Source of the DNA: Candidatus Babeliales bacterium
GTDB lineage: Bacteria > Babelota > Babeliae > Babelales > RVW-14
Direction: 5' to 3'
DNA: 64,000 bases
NCBI GenBank assembly: GCA_019749895.1
Contig: JAIEPG010000003.1
Coordinates: 288,140 to 352,139, forward strand
Each line of letters begins with the position of its first letter. Within the stretch, counting starts at the first letter, position 1. Under the pieces are notes generated by a model, which made no database searches, was not told where the DNA came from, and saw nothing but the letters and a program-made list of their open reading frames with translations. Positions 35,718 through 44,761 of this stretch are shown one piece after another. The translations under genes and the position numbers were made by a program.

Positions 35718-36512
35718 ATGGAAAATCTCGATCATAAAGCTTCCTCTTTGCAGGAAGCTTTATTTATTTCAAATCAAACGTACATTCATCCAACAGCAAT
35801 TGTTGACAAAACAGTTCAGCTTGACCATGGCGTCAAAATTGGGCCCTTTTGCATTGTTACCGGCAACGTTACTATTGAAGCTAATACGCGTCTCTACGCA
35901 AACGTTTCAATTGGTATGCCAGCAGAAGATGTTAACATCAAACAAAGCTTAGGCTCAGTTCACATCAAAAAGAATTGTGAGATTCGCGAATTTGCAACCA
36001 TTCATGCCTCAAAGTACCCTCATGGTACAACAACCATTGGTAACAACTGTTATATCATGAACTATGCACACATTTCGCACGATGCAACACTTGAAGATAA
36101 TGTCATTTTAATTAACGGCGTAAGCCTTGGTGGACATACCTACATTGAACAGAATGTGATGGTGATGGCGCACGCCGCTACGCACCAATTTTGCCGCATT
36201 GGCAAGTTTAGTGCGCTGGCACCCTTTAGCGGTATTCGACAAGATTTACCGCCTTTTTGTTTATTTAGCGGAGGCCCTGCAGCCTTTGCTGGTCTAAACC
36301 GTGTTGCCTTACGGCGTGCCGGTTTTTCTGCAGAAAGCATTAATAACATTAAAGCTGTAACACGTCTTTTTTATCAAGAAAAGTTGCTGCTCGAAGATAT
36401 CGAAAAGAAATTAGCGCACGAAGCCTGGGGCACAGACCCGCAGGTACAAGCATTTCTTAACTTTGTTCGAACGAGTCAGCGTGGTGTATCTCGACGATCA
36501 TTAGAAAAATAA
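35718..36512 (+). CDS. lpxA: Acyl-ACP:UDP-N-acetylglucosamine O-acyltransferase LpxA
   Basis: A 264-residue LpxA, the first enzyme of lipid A synthesis, adding a 3-hydroxyacyl chain to UDP-GlcNAc in the cytoplasm. The N-terminal half is a left-handed beta-helix of hexapeptide repeats (IHPTAIVDKTVQL, VKIGPFCIV, VTIEANTRLY). The His of NYAHISHDATL matches the catalytic base region, and AATHQFCRIGKFSAL and the helical C-terminus follow. The track starts right after tRNA-Gln and continues into a Gfo/Idh-type gene and lpxI, a lipid A operon. Confidence 0.95.
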   Translation: MENLDHKASSLQEALFISNQTYIHPTAIVDKTVQLDHGVKIGPFCIVTGNVTIEANTRLYANVSIGMPAEDVNIKQSLGSVHIKKNCEIREFATIHASKYPHGTTTIGNNCYIMNYAHISHDATLEDNVILINGVSLGGHTYIEQNVMVMAHAATHQFCRIGKFSALAPFSGIRQDLPPFCLFSGGPAAFAGLNRVALRRAGFSAESINNIKAVTRLFYQEKLLLEDIEKKLAHEAWGTDPQVQAFLNFVRTSQRGVSRRSLEK

Positions 36513-36535
36513 GCACACGAGAGGATAGCGTCATC

Positions 36536-37480
36536 ATGATCAACGTAGGGATTATTGGACTTGGCCACATGGGGGGTTATCATGCCTCAGTTTGTTCGTT
36601 ACTTACCCATGTTAACCTTGTTGGCATTGCGGACCCCGATACAAAAAATTGGGCAAAAATAAAAAATCAGCACACCATCAAAACAACCAATTATCATGAT
36701 TGGATTGAACTTGTTGATGCGGTTATTATTGCTGTTCCAACAGATTTTCATTATTCTATCGCAAAAGATTGCCTCTTGCGCGGTAAGCATGTGTTTATTG
36801 AAAAGCCATTAACTAAAAGCATTGAAGAAGCAGAAGAGCTTTTTTCTTTGGCATACAAATCTAACTTGGCGCTTCATGTTGGCCATGTTGAACGCTTTAA
36901 TGGCGCGGTGCAAGAATTGAAAAAAATTATCGACAAGCCATTCTTAATTGAAAGTCACCGCATGGGCCCTTTTCAGCCACGCGTGCAAGGCGATAGTTTA
37001 ATTCTTGATCTCATGATTCACGATCTTGATATTATTTTAAATTTGGTAAACTCACCGGTAAAAAAACTACATACACACGGCAGCACCTTCCATACCTCTT
37101 CGTGTGATTTGGCAACCGTACAAATCCAATTTGAAAACGGCGTTATTGCCAACCTGGTTTCAAGCCGCGTATCACAAATAAAAAAAAGAACGATGGAAAT
37201 CCATCAAGAAAAATCCTACATCTTACTCGACTTTACCACACAAGATATTGCAATTCACCGCCACGCAAGCTCAAGCGTGCATGTAGGTTCTGATGCACTT
37301 AAGTACAAACAAGAATCAATGATCGAGCATCTCTTTGTCTACAAAGATAACCCGCTCAAGCTTGAAGTTGAGTATTTTGTAAACGCCATCAGAGAGAAGC
37401 AAAACTTGTTTAACCCCGAGCAAGACTTAAGCGCGTTAAACATTACGTTTGATATCGAAAGACAATTGGGAATTCGGTGA
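36536..37480 (+). CDS. Gfo/Idh/MocA-family NAD(P)-dependent oxidoreductase
   Basis: A 314-residue protein. The N-terminal Rossmann fold has GIIGLGHMGGYHA; the family motif EKPLT (about 96-100) carries the conserved Lys, and HVGHVERFNGAV with the later DLMIHDLDIIL match the substrate domain. Such enzymes oxidise or epimerise sugars. It lies between lpxA and lpxI and overlaps lpxI by four bases, the usual place of an oxidoreductase linked to lipid A; it could be a GnnA-like dehydrogenase making the amino-sugar form of lipid A, but no GnnB aminotransferase is adjacent. GAGAGGAT precedes the ATG. Confidence 0.85.
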   Translation: MINVGIIGLGHMGGYHASVCSLLTHVNLVGIADPDTKNWAKIKNQHTIKTTNYHDWIELVDAVIIAVPTDFHYSIAKDCLLRGKHVFIEKPLTKSIEEAEELFSLAYKSNLALHVGHVERFNGAVQELKKIIDKPFLIESHRMGPFQPRVQGDSLILDLMIHDLDIILNLVNSPVKKLHTHGSTFHTSSCDLATVQIQFENGVIANLVSSRVSQIKKRTMEIHQEKSYILLDFTTQDIAIHRHASSSVHVGSDALKYKQESMIEHLFVYKDNPLKLEVEYFVNAIREKQNLFNPEQDLSALNITFDIERQLGIR

Positions 37481-38307
37481 TCGCATTGATTGCAGGCACG
37501 GGTTCTTTGCCGCTAGAAGCCTGTAAAGCGCTACGCGCACAACAAAAAGATTTTTTTGTTGTATCACTCTTTCCTGAAGACAATTTATCTGAATTACAAC
37601 AGGCAACAGAGAGCAAGGCTGACATTATTTGTCAGCCTTGCTACAAAGCTGGCGCTATTATAAACCTGCTCAAAGAACGCAAGACTGAAAAAATCTTGAT
37701 GATTGGCAAGGTAGACAAGCGCACGCTCCTGAAAAAAATTTCTCTCGATTGGTTTGCAATCAAAATTCTTGCCTCATTACTTTATAAAAACGATGCATCA
37801 ATTATGCAGCGAATTGTAGACGAACTGTCACACCAAGGCATGGACGTTATACAACAAGACGACGTGCTGGGCGCTCTTTTGGTTGAACCTGGTATTCTTA
37901 CCGGCACGCTCACACCAGAACTGGAAACTAATATTGAGCTGGGCATGCAAACCGCTAAGCACCTTTCACTGTGCGACATTGGCCAAACAGTTGTGGTAAA
38001 AGATAAGATGGTTTTGGCTGTTGAAGCTATTGAAGGAACCGATGAATGTATTAAGCGCGGTGTAGCTTTAGGAACAAGTAATGTTGTAGTCTGTAAAGCT
38101 GCTCACCCAAACCAAAACAAGCGCTTCGATTTACCAACACTGGGCCCTACATCACTTGCTTGGTTAAAAAAGGGAGATGTCAAAGCTATTGCCTGGCTCT
38201 CTACTCACACGTTTATTGCCCAGCAGCAACAATTTATTCAAAAAGCTCGTGAGCTTGGCATCACACTTATTTCTGTAGCCGATAAATTACCGATAAATTG
38301 CCGATAA
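37477..38307 (+). CDS. lpxI: UDP-2,3-diacylglucosamine pyrophosphatase LpxI
   Basis: A 276-residue LpxI (DUF1009 family), which splits UDP-2,3-diacylglucosamine to lipid X and UMP, the fourth lipid A step, where many bacteria use LpxH. The start is GTG overlapping the upstream stop (GTGA). Typical motifs are IALIAGTGSLPLEACKA, ILMIGKVDKRTL, VVVKDKMVLAVEAIEGTD and FDLPTLGP. The last codons lie in an 11-bp tandem repeat (GCCGATAAATT) that also forms the end of the convergent gene, so the final seven residues or so are probably repeat-derived. Confidence 0.93.
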   Translation: MIALIAGTGSLPLEACKALRAQQKDFFVVSLFPEDNLSELQQATESKADIICQPCYKAGAIINLLKERKTEKILMIGKVDKRTLLKKISLDWFAIKILASLLYKNDASIMQRIVDELSHQGMDVIQQDDVLGALLVEPGILTGTLTPELETNIELGMQTAKHLSLCDIGQTVVVKDKMVLAVEAIEGTDECIKRGVALGTSNVVVCKAAHPNQNKRFDLPTLGPTSLAWLKKGDVKAIAWLSTHTFIAQQQQFIQKARELGITLISVADKLPINCR

Positions 38308-38340
38308 ATTACTTAGTTGCCGATAATCAGCCGATAAATA
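38278..38340. repeat. 11-bp tandem repeat spanning two convergent gene ends
   Basis: The unit GCCGATAAATT appears three times in a row (38278-38310, the middle copy with one change) and twice more in altered form at about 38318 and 38330. The repeat supplies the C-terminal codons of both lpxI and the convergent NlpC/P60 gene, which overlap by 21 bp. Confidence 0.8.
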
Positions 38341-39396
38341 ATCAAAACGTGCTTTACGCGAAGCATTTCGTAGGCGCTGCGCCCAGTCTGGCGAAGACAA
38401 ATAAGAACGAAAATAAACGTAAAAACGTTCAAGCCGCTGGCCATCTTTAATCGTTTTTAATGGTTGCAAACTTATGCGCTCTTTGGCAGATATCAAACGA
38501 GCACGATACGGAAACGGATTGCGCGACCAGGTAACTTCTGCCACCATGCTATTACCAACATACATAACCACATGACACGGATTGTAACGCTCTTTAAAAC
38601 GCGCAAACATAATTAAATCACCCGGCTGCAACTGATCACCATTAATTCGCATACCACTCATGCATTGATCATACACGTAAAACGGAATATCCAAGCCGTT
38701 GGCGCGATACGCCAAGCTTACTAAACCACAGCAGCTCATGCCGGTCAGCATACTCTCATCATGTGCCGAGCGACCATAACGACAAAAGGGCACACCTAAA
38801 AATTTTTTTGCTGAAGCAACAATGTTGGCACGCAACTGGTCAACAGATTCACTCACCACACGGGTACTTTGGTATACATCACTACGTTGTATCATGCCCA
38901 CGCGTGCGTTGGGCAGCACAACCGCCCACCAGAAATCGTTTAGTTTAAAGCCCCGCAGTTTGCTGCCAAGCGAAAGACGTATCACTTCACGACTTTGCAC
39001 ACGTGGCTCTTCAAACACGCTTGCCCACTGCTGGCACACAACCAAGTGCACGGCGGCAATTGGCTCAGTCACCGCCACAGCCTGATCTTTTTGAATCCAG
39101 CCGCTATCACTAACCCATTGAGCTTTTTTTTGATCATAAACTTTTTGTTCAGCAAGCTGAACATGATACCAATTGTCCACTTCATCGGTTACTACTACGC
39201 GCTCGCCCAACAGCAATTGGCATTTATGCCCCGGATCATCTTCTTCATAAACAACTGTTTTAAGCAATAAATCACCACGTTCTGGCTTTGTGCGCACATT
39301 AGCAATGGGAACTGAAATGGTCATAGTTTCTGGCAGCGCACACAACGTGTGTACACTGACAATAAACAACATAATAACATATGAAATCTTCATCAT
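38287..39396 (-). CDS. Secreted SH3-NlpC/P60 peptidoglycan hydrolase
   Basis: A 369-residue protein with signal peptide (about 1-20). Residues 25-110 and 115-175 look like two bacterial SH3 domains (ANVRTKPE, DNWYHVQL, GWIQKDQ), which bind peptidoglycan. Residues 185-340 are an NlpC/P60 domain with catalytic Cys222 in SCCGLVSLAYRANGLDIP, the PGDLIMF motif and His275 in HVVMYVG. These enzymes cut gamma-D-Glu-diamino acid bonds in stem peptides. The SH3-SH3-NlpC plan resembles YgiM/EntA-type endopeptidases. A paralogue lies at 39768. Its 3' end overlaps lpxI within a tandem repeat. Confidence 0.9.
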   Translation of the reverse strand: MMKISYVIMLFIVSVHTLCALPETMTISVPIANVRTKPERGDLLLKTVVYEEDDPGHKCQLLLGERVVVTDEVDNWYHVQLAEQKVYDQKKAQWVSDSGWIQKDQAVAVTEPIAAVHLVVCQQWASVFEEPRVQSREVIRLSLGSKLRGFKLNDFWWAVVLPNARVGMIQRSDVYQSTRVVSESVDQLRANIVASAKKFLGVPFCRYGRSAHDESMLTGMSCCGLVSLAYRANGLDIPFYVYDQCMSGMRINGDQLQPGDLIMFARFKERYNPCHVVMYVGNSMVAEVTWSRNPFPYRARLISAKERISLQPLKTIKDGQRLERFYVYFRSYLSSPDWAQRLRNASRKARFDYLSADYRQLSNLSAIYR

Positions 39397-39529
39397 AACA
39401 AGCTACTCCAAAAAAAATTTTGCAGCACTAAGAATATCGCCGATTATTATTCTTTACAAACAAAAAAGATAGGATATAGTTCGTTGATAAAAATTAAAAC
39501 TTCTTTTGATTACACAAAAAGGAACTTTA

Positions 39530-39886
39530 GTGAAACAATATCTTGTTCTCGGTCTCTTGCTCAGCTTAAACGGTACAACGTGGGCAATGTTGCAACAACA
39601 AAAATTGAGCAGCTACCCAACTGCGCAAGACACCACAACAACACGCAGCGATAATGACCTTAACCAACAAAATCACGAACATTTTACCTGTTTTTATTGC
39701 TCACAAGAATGCTGCTCACAGTGTTTGGACAACTGCTGCAACCTTGCTCCGTGCTGCTGGGTAAGCTTTAAATTGGTAGGTATGGCTTGCGCTTTTTATA
39801 CTGTTGATCTAACACTGCGCGCAGTCGACTGCTGTTGCTCATGTTGCTTTGATCAAGACGAGGTAGATAATGAGCACGCTGACTAG
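39530..39886 (+). CDS. Small secreted Cys-rich membrane protein
   Basis: A 118-residue frame starting at GTG 39530 with AAGGAAC eight bases upstream. A signal peptide (to about 19) precedes a Thr/Gln/Asp linker, then a Cys cluster (FTCFYCSQECCSQC, CCNLAPCC), a hydrophobic helix (about 78-96), a second cluster CCCSCC and an acidic tail (DQDEVDNEHAD). This plan is the same as that of the six small proteins at 49.8-52.4 kb. Its last 119 bases overlap the 3' end of the convergent NlpC/P60 gene, so one of the two ends may be mis-called, but both have family support. Confidence 0.62.
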   Translation: MKQYLVLGLLLSLNGTTWAMLQQQKLSSYPTAQDTTTTRSDNDLNQQNHEHFTCFYCSQECCSQCLDNCCNLAPCCWVSFKLVGMACAFYTVDLTLRAVDCCCSCCFDQDEVDNEHAD

Positions 39887-40967
39887 CCCCTGCGCAAGCA
39901 ACAACATTTTTTTGCGCTACACTACGCAAGCGCTGCATCATCCGCTTAGAATTTAAGTACGAAGCAAAATAAACTTTGTAAGAACCAAAGTCTTCGCCAT
40001 TTTTTATTGCACTGATCGGTTTTCTTAGCCGTTGGACACACGAGATAACCCGAGCGGGATACGACGGAGCAGATGATTGAAATGTTGCTTCAAGTAGCTG
40101 ATTACTACCCAAATAGACCATGGCATGATGAGCTTGAAAATCTTTTTTGCGTGAAGCAAAAAAAATAAGGTCTCCAGGCTTTACTTCTTTACCATCAAGC
40201 GCTGTGCCATACACACACTGCTCATAAGCAAAACGTGGAATTTCTAGCCCACAAGCGCGATACAACAAATTCACTAGTCCATCACACCCAACGCTGGTCA
40301 ACTGGTCACGATTTTTTTTGCAATGCGAACTGCGCCCAAACCAACAAAAAGGCTGCCCGCGCATACTTTTTGCCAACAAAATAAGCTGAGCACGCAGATC
40401 TGTGGTCACTAACTTTTTATCACCAAAATAGTAAACATCTCGCGCTTTGATAAAACCAGTGACCCCGCGGGGCAAAAATACCCGCCACAAGCGCTCATTA
40501 TGTTTTTTGCCAAAAAATTTAGTACCTAACGAAAGCATAATTTTTGTGCCATCATCAGCTAGTAAAGAAGCATTATGCGTGCATACAACAAGATTGCGTG
40601 TACCAAAAACCTCAACAGGAACCGTTTGATCTTTTTGAATCCAACCACTTACCACCGGTAGCTGGCCATCTGGTTGATCTTGCATCTGTTCAAGCAGCAC
40701 AACGTTGTACCACTCATCACGTTGATCAACTAACAGCATCTGTTCGCCAAAGAGAGCCTGCGTGACGAGCAAAGAAACATCGCCAGCACGCGTTACCGGA
40801 GCACAAACGCCACGCAGGGCCTGTGGCTTTGCCATGATATTGGCTACCGACACATTCACGAGTAATTTTGAGAGCGAACCAAAATCTTGTGCCAACATGT
40901 GCACATGCGGCAAGCACATAAATATAACAAAAAAAAGAATTCTAGAAATTATACCCACGCGCACCAC
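39768..40967 (-). CDS. Secreted SH3-NlpC/P60 peptidoglycan hydrolase, paralogue
   Basis: A 399-residue paralogue of the protein at 38287. It has a signal peptide (about 1-26), two SH3-like domains (ANIMAKPQ, DEWYNVVL, SGWIQKDQ) and an NlpC/P60 domain with Cys228 in GCDGLVNLLYRACGLEIP, KPGDLIFF and HHAMVYLG. The C-terminal 50 residues beyond the domain are basic. Its 3' end overlaps the rightward Cys-rich gene by 119 bp. Two adjacent copies suggest a duplication and separate roles in peptidoglycan remodelling. Confidence 0.9.
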   Translation of the reverse strand: MVRVGIISRILFFVIFMCLPHVHMLAQDFGSLSKLLVNVSVANIMAKPQALRGVCAPVTRAGDVSLLVTQALFGEQMLLVDQRDEWYNVVLLEQMQDQPDGQLPVVSGWIQKDQTVPVEVFGTRNLVVCTHNASLLADDGTKIMLSLGTKFFGKKHNERLWRVFLPRGVTGFIKARDVYYFGDKKLVTTDLRAQLILLAKSMRGQPFCWFGRSSHCKKNRDQLTSVGCDGLVNLLYRACGLEIPRFAYEQCVYGTALDGKEVKPGDLIFFASRKKDFQAHHAMVYLGSNQLLEATFQSSAPSYPARVISCVQRLRKPISAIKNGEDFGSYKVYFASYLNSKRMMQRLRSVAQKNVVACAGASQRAHYLPRLDQSNMSNSSRLRAVLDQQYKKRKPYLPI

Positions 40968-41032
40968 AGCCCCTCCTTCTCTTGTGCTAAAAATAGCATA
41001 AGCAGAAGTCAGGAAACAAGAACCTGCAAAAA

Positions 41033-41917
41033 TTAGTACGCACTCCCTCGCACAAGATCTGCCATATTATGATAAAGCTTTGCTGGTGTTTTTATGGCTT
41101 CACGTTTACGCACAACTTCTAAGTAAGGCTGAGCATCTTGCATACGCCCCAAAAGCTTCATACTTTCTTCGTCCAAATTGAGCCCACCAATCATTAACAC
41201 ACGCAATTTTTTCAGCTTTTCAAAGCTTGCTGGCAACGAGGTAATGGTATTGTCTGGAACCTTTCCTGTACCACCACCGTGCAGATAAAGTTCTTGCAAC
41301 GAGGGCATATCACCAATACTTTCAGGCAAATACGTAAGCCTGTTAAAGCTCACATCAAGTTTAACCAACTGCTCAAGAACGTGTATATTTTCAGGCATGA
41401 CAGCAAGCCGATTGTGCGCTAAGTTAAGCTCACTAAGCACAGGGAAACCATCTTCTTGCCAAAAATCTTTTGAATCAATTTCACTCCGTTCCCCAGACTT
41501 GTACGGAATCACAAAACTTTTTATCTTGTTGTACGAAATATTAAGTTCACGTAATTCTGCACAACTACTCAAAACATTAGGTACAATGGCAAATTGATTA
41601 TGCGATACATCGATATATCTCAACTCAGGCCAGCCAACCAGACAATCTGGGAGCGAATGTAATTTATTTTGCGTAAGATTAATTTTAATAACCGGCATAT
41701 TATACTTTGCAAAATAGTTCTTAAATTTTTCAAGTCCTGCTGGATCAGTAATATCTTTACACGTAATCATAAGCGTATTGGCAGCCTTTGCGTTAGTAAA
41801 AATCATTGGATGCACACGCCTATTAAAAAAATCATTCACGCATACTGTTTTTTGCGCAGCTCCCTGCAACAAACCACAAGAACTCATTACGAGCACCAAA
41901 ACTAATTTTTTTAGCAT
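41033..41917 (-). CDS. Secreted leucine-rich-repeat protein
   Basis: A 294-residue protein. The ATG at 41917 follows GGGGAG and starts a signal peptide (MLKKLVLVLVMSSCGLLQGAA). About seven LRRs run from residue 80 to 270: LTQNKLHSLPDCLVGWPEL, IDVSHNQFAIVP, LNISYNKIKSF, LNLAHNRLAVMPENI, LDVSFNRLTYLPESIG, LYLHGGG-like and LPASFEKLKKLRVL. The LxxLPxxI spacing is that of the typical bacterial and plant-like LRR. LRR proteins bind proteins; with the signal peptide it could act outside the cell. A strong terminator separates it from the gene upstream. Confidence 0.87.
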   Translation of the reverse strand: MLKKLVLVLVMSSCGLLQGAAQKTVCVNDFFNRRVHPMIFTNAKAANTLMITCKDITDPAGLEKFKNYFAKYNMPVIKINLTQNKLHSLPDCLVGWPELRYIDVSHNQFAIVPNVLSSCAELRELNISYNKIKSFVIPYKSGERSEIDSKDFWQEDGFPVLSELNLAHNRLAVMPENIHVLEQLVKLDVSFNRLTYLPESIGDMPSLQELYLHGGGTGKVPDNTITSLPASFEKLKKLRVLMIGGLNLDEESMKLLGRMQDAQPYLEVVRKREAIKTPAKLYHNMADLVRGSAY

Positions 41918-41953
41918 AATAATTACTCCCCAAAAGTTACTATTTTTTAACAC

Positions 41954-41993
41954 AAAAAAAGAGCGTGGCTTTAGTGTAAACCACGCTCTTTTG
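41954..41993 (-). terminator. Intrinsic terminator of the 858-residue secreted gene
   Basis: A perfect 12-bp stem (41957-41968 with 41981-41992) with a 12-base loop ends in a T-run on the minus strand. It lies 31 bp after the stop of the upstream leftward gene. Confidence 0.9.
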
Positions 41994-42023
41994 TATTACT
42001 AGAAAAAAATATTTACGGTTTAT

Positions 42024-44600
42024 TTAGATAGAATTCCAAACCTTTGAGGCATAGCGCTCAGCGCCTTCTTTCAGCTCACTCAAGCTTGGCACATTGTTGC
42101 GCGCATACTCAGTAACTTTGGGCGTAAATGGTCCATAGGTCCATGATACATAATCAGAAAGCGCACTCATCATGGTAGAACCTGCAACACCACCAACTTT
42201 ACCGGCAATATTGCGACGAACCGCATCAACAACTTGATCAACAATAATACTGATATTGCTGTCTGCTGAAAAATTCTGAACCAACAAAGCCGCTTCGTAA
42301 TAGCTAATTAAGCCGTTTTTTGCCAACTGTGTCAAACCAAAACTAAGTACGGCTTTATCGCGAACTTCAATAGTGGTCTCATCTTGATCCAAATATCCAT
42401 GTTCAACCAAATATGGCGTTGCCCATTCACGAATACCAGCAAAGTTTACTTTCAAAAATTCTTTAAGCATGTCAACGTAGCCATTCCACTCAGCTATCAT
42501 TTCATCTTTAGATTGTTCAAAAACTTGAACTGCTTCGTCAGAAATCAGGCCAACCGAAGACAAACCGTAGGCACAGCCATTAGCAACTTTGCTGGCCATA
42601 CGCACTAAAGCCCCACCGTGTTTACGGCCCAAAATAGTCCCCCAATGCTTACCAATACTTGAGAAAACATAATTCATCAACTGTTGTTCAACATAATAAG
42701 ACTCAACGTTAATATTGTTGCGATCAAATACCTGTTGAATACCGGCGGCATCATACTCAAGCCATGCTTTTTTATCTTCTTTGCTCTGAAAAAGATCTAT
42801 GTAATGATCGCGCATATGAATATACCACTTGCCATAAACGTCCCACTGATCACAATTGGCAACATTATCAAGACCAAATGGTTTTTTCATAAACGCCACA
42901 GGCAACATAATGCGCGTCATAAGCGTTAATAATTCTGGTCGAACAACACCCCAGGTATTTTTTTCAAGATTTTCAATGACGCGTGGGTCTGCATGCTCAT
43001 AAATTTTAACTTCAAGCGCTTCAGTCATAATATCGCTCAGCTCACGCACCGCAACAAAAACGTGACGTCGAATGTGCTCATAATCACTCGGCCACCAAAC
43101 TTTTTCGCTGCGTGGCTTATCGTAAATCAGCTGGTAGTAGGTAAATGCTACTAAAACTTTACCCATAGCTTTAACAACTTTAGATGGCTGTTTGTACAGA
43201 CAGCTTACGTTGGACGATGTCAAAATACGCATAGCACCATAGCCAGCAAAAAGGTTTTGAATCAACTCATTTTTAACATCAATAAGCGAGTCACCACCCA
43301 TTAATTCTTGCAACAAGTTTCCTTGCCCCGCCTGGCTACCAAGTACCACGTTAAGCAAGTTGCCTTTTGCATAGTCAGAACGAGCATTAAAGAAGTGCCA
43401 CAAAGACAACGCACCCGAAACGCTCCAGTCAAATGTGTACAAAGGCAGCATTCGCTCAGTCCATTCCTTAAAATTATCACTCAGCGTTGGTCGCTCAAAC
43501 GCCTTTCTGTGGGCTTTTTTAAAGAACGATATATTTTTGTCCCAATACATTTCTTCTTTATAAAGATTGAAAAAGCTGCGGCAAGCATCGTACGTATACG
43601 CAACACACTTAAATAATTCGTGCTTAGATTTGCTGCTCACTTTTAAATCCGCACTGTCCCAAACCTTCATAAATGAACGAATATTGACAGCAAATTTTTG
43701 CAAATCACGCTTCCAAACAGTTACGGCACGCTTAAGCGTGATAATATTTTTTGAACTAATTTCTTGAGATTCTTCAGGTTGGCCTGCTTCTTGAGCAATA
43801 ACCTCTTTTTCAAGAACGGTAAGTTTTCTGATAACATTGTCAAACAAACCGCCCGCTAACTGAAACTGAGATCTCAACGGTTCAAGAACACGGTCAATCA
43901 ACGCATCACTATCTTTATTGGCAATAACATCCAAAATATCGCGCAAGAAAACAACGTCTTCAAGACCATATTCCAAACTTGGCGTAATAGTACAAAGATC
44001 TACTACAAGCGCCAACTGCTCTTTAAACTCAGCAACATCTTCATACGTATAAACAACCGCTGGTGACTTTAAACCAAAAACACCAGCTGGGTTAGCCATA
44101 GCTTCTAAGTTCATACCAAGGTCATTTTCAGCTGAGCCTCTAATTAAGCCATTCAACTGACCATTTATCAGTGCTTGTTCCAAGCTTTGCAAGCCAGCCA
44201 CCAGGCCAGTTACTTCTTCTTGGCCAATAACACCTTCTTTGTATGCTTGCTCAAGCAACGAATCTACATCTTGGCAAACCATCATAAGCTTGTTGCTAAT
44301 GCTCAATTGTTCTATCAAGGCACCGTACGTATCGGTAGCTTCCATAATATTCGCTCGTAAATCTTCAGGCAAAAGTTCAAACATTGCCTGTTTGCGATCT
44401 GCAATGTTTTGACGATGCTGTACCAGAAGTTGTACCAGCATTTTATGCAATTCTTCTGGATCAAAGTTCATAGGCATTTGCGAAAATGATGCGCTAGCCG
44501 GAGCTGTTTCCGTTGCTGCAGCAGCATTTGTCACATTGAAACCAACTGAAATGCTGAGTAAAAAAACTAATGTTCGCGTCAAATGTTTTCTAGATGTCAT
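42024..44600 (-). CDS. Large secreted helical protein of unknown function
   Basis: An 858-residue protein starting at ATG 44600, with signal peptide (about 1-29, ending TNAAAA). The mature part is predicted to be almost wholly helical, with repeated Leu/Glu/Lys-rich segments and a hydrophobic stretch near 700-800 (GKVGGVAGSTMMSAL, YDLSSVGLISD-like). I recognise no catalytic motif, no repeat family and no membrane barrel. It has a TTGACA-16-CATACT promoter and its own terminator, so it is a single-gene unit. Its size suggests an abundant or structural exported protein; this is a guess. Confidence 0.75.
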   Translation of the reverse strand: MTSRKHLTRTLVFLLSISVGFNVTNAAAATETAPASASFSQMPMNFDPEELHKMLVQLLVQHRQNIADRKQAMFELLPEDLRANIMEATDTYGALIEQLSISNKLMMVCQDVDSLLEQAYKEGVIGQEEVTGLVAGLQSLEQALINGQLNGLIRGSAENDLGMNLEAMANPAGVFGLKSPAVVYTYEDVAEFKEQLALVVDLCTITPSLEYGLEDVVFLRDILDVIANKDSDALIDRVLEPLRSQFQLAGGLFDNVIRKLTVLEKEVIAQEAGQPEESQEISSKNIITLKRAVTVWKRDLQKFAVNIRSFMKVWDSADLKVSSKSKHELFKCVAYTYDACRSFFNLYKEEMYWDKNISFFKKAHRKAFERPTLSDNFKEWTERMLPLYTFDWSVSGALSLWHFFNARSDYAKGNLLNVVLGSQAGQGNLLQELMGGDSLIDVKNELIQNLFAGYGAMRILTSSNVSCLYKQPSKVVKAMGKVLVAFTYYQLIYDKPRSEKVWWPSDYEHIRRHVFVAVRELSDIMTEALEVKIYEHADPRVIENLEKNTWGVVRPELLTLMTRIMLPVAFMKKPFGLDNVANCDQWDVYGKWYIHMRDHYIDLFQSKEDKKAWLEYDAAGIQQVFDRNNINVESYYVEQQLMNYVFSSIGKHWGTILGRKHGGALVRMASKVANGCAYGLSSVGLISDEAVQVFEQSKDEMIAEWNGYVDMLKEFLKVNFAGIREWATPYLVEHGYLDQDETTIEVRDKAVLSFGLTQLAKNGLISYYEAALLVQNFSADSNISIIVDQVVDAVRRNIAGKVGGVAGSTMMSALSDYVSWTYGPFTPKVTEYARNNVPSLSELKEGAERYASKVWNSI

Positions 44601-44676
44601 AATAAAAACCAACCTTTTCCGTTAAAGTCCCCCACAGGAAATTTTCTCACAAAACATGCATTTTTTATGCCAACCC

Positions 44677-44704
44677 AGTATGTCAGCTTTTACATGCCTG
44701 TCAA
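44677..44704 (-). promoter_or_regulatory. Promoter of the 858-residue secreted gene
   Basis: On the minus strand TTGACA (44704-44699), a 16-base spacer and CATACT (44682-44677). The start would fall near 44670, about 70 nt before the ATG. Confidence 0.65.
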
Positions 44705-44761
44705 CAAAAAGCAGGGGTACAGCCCAACTAAAAAATGTTAGTTTTTACACAACAAAGACAA

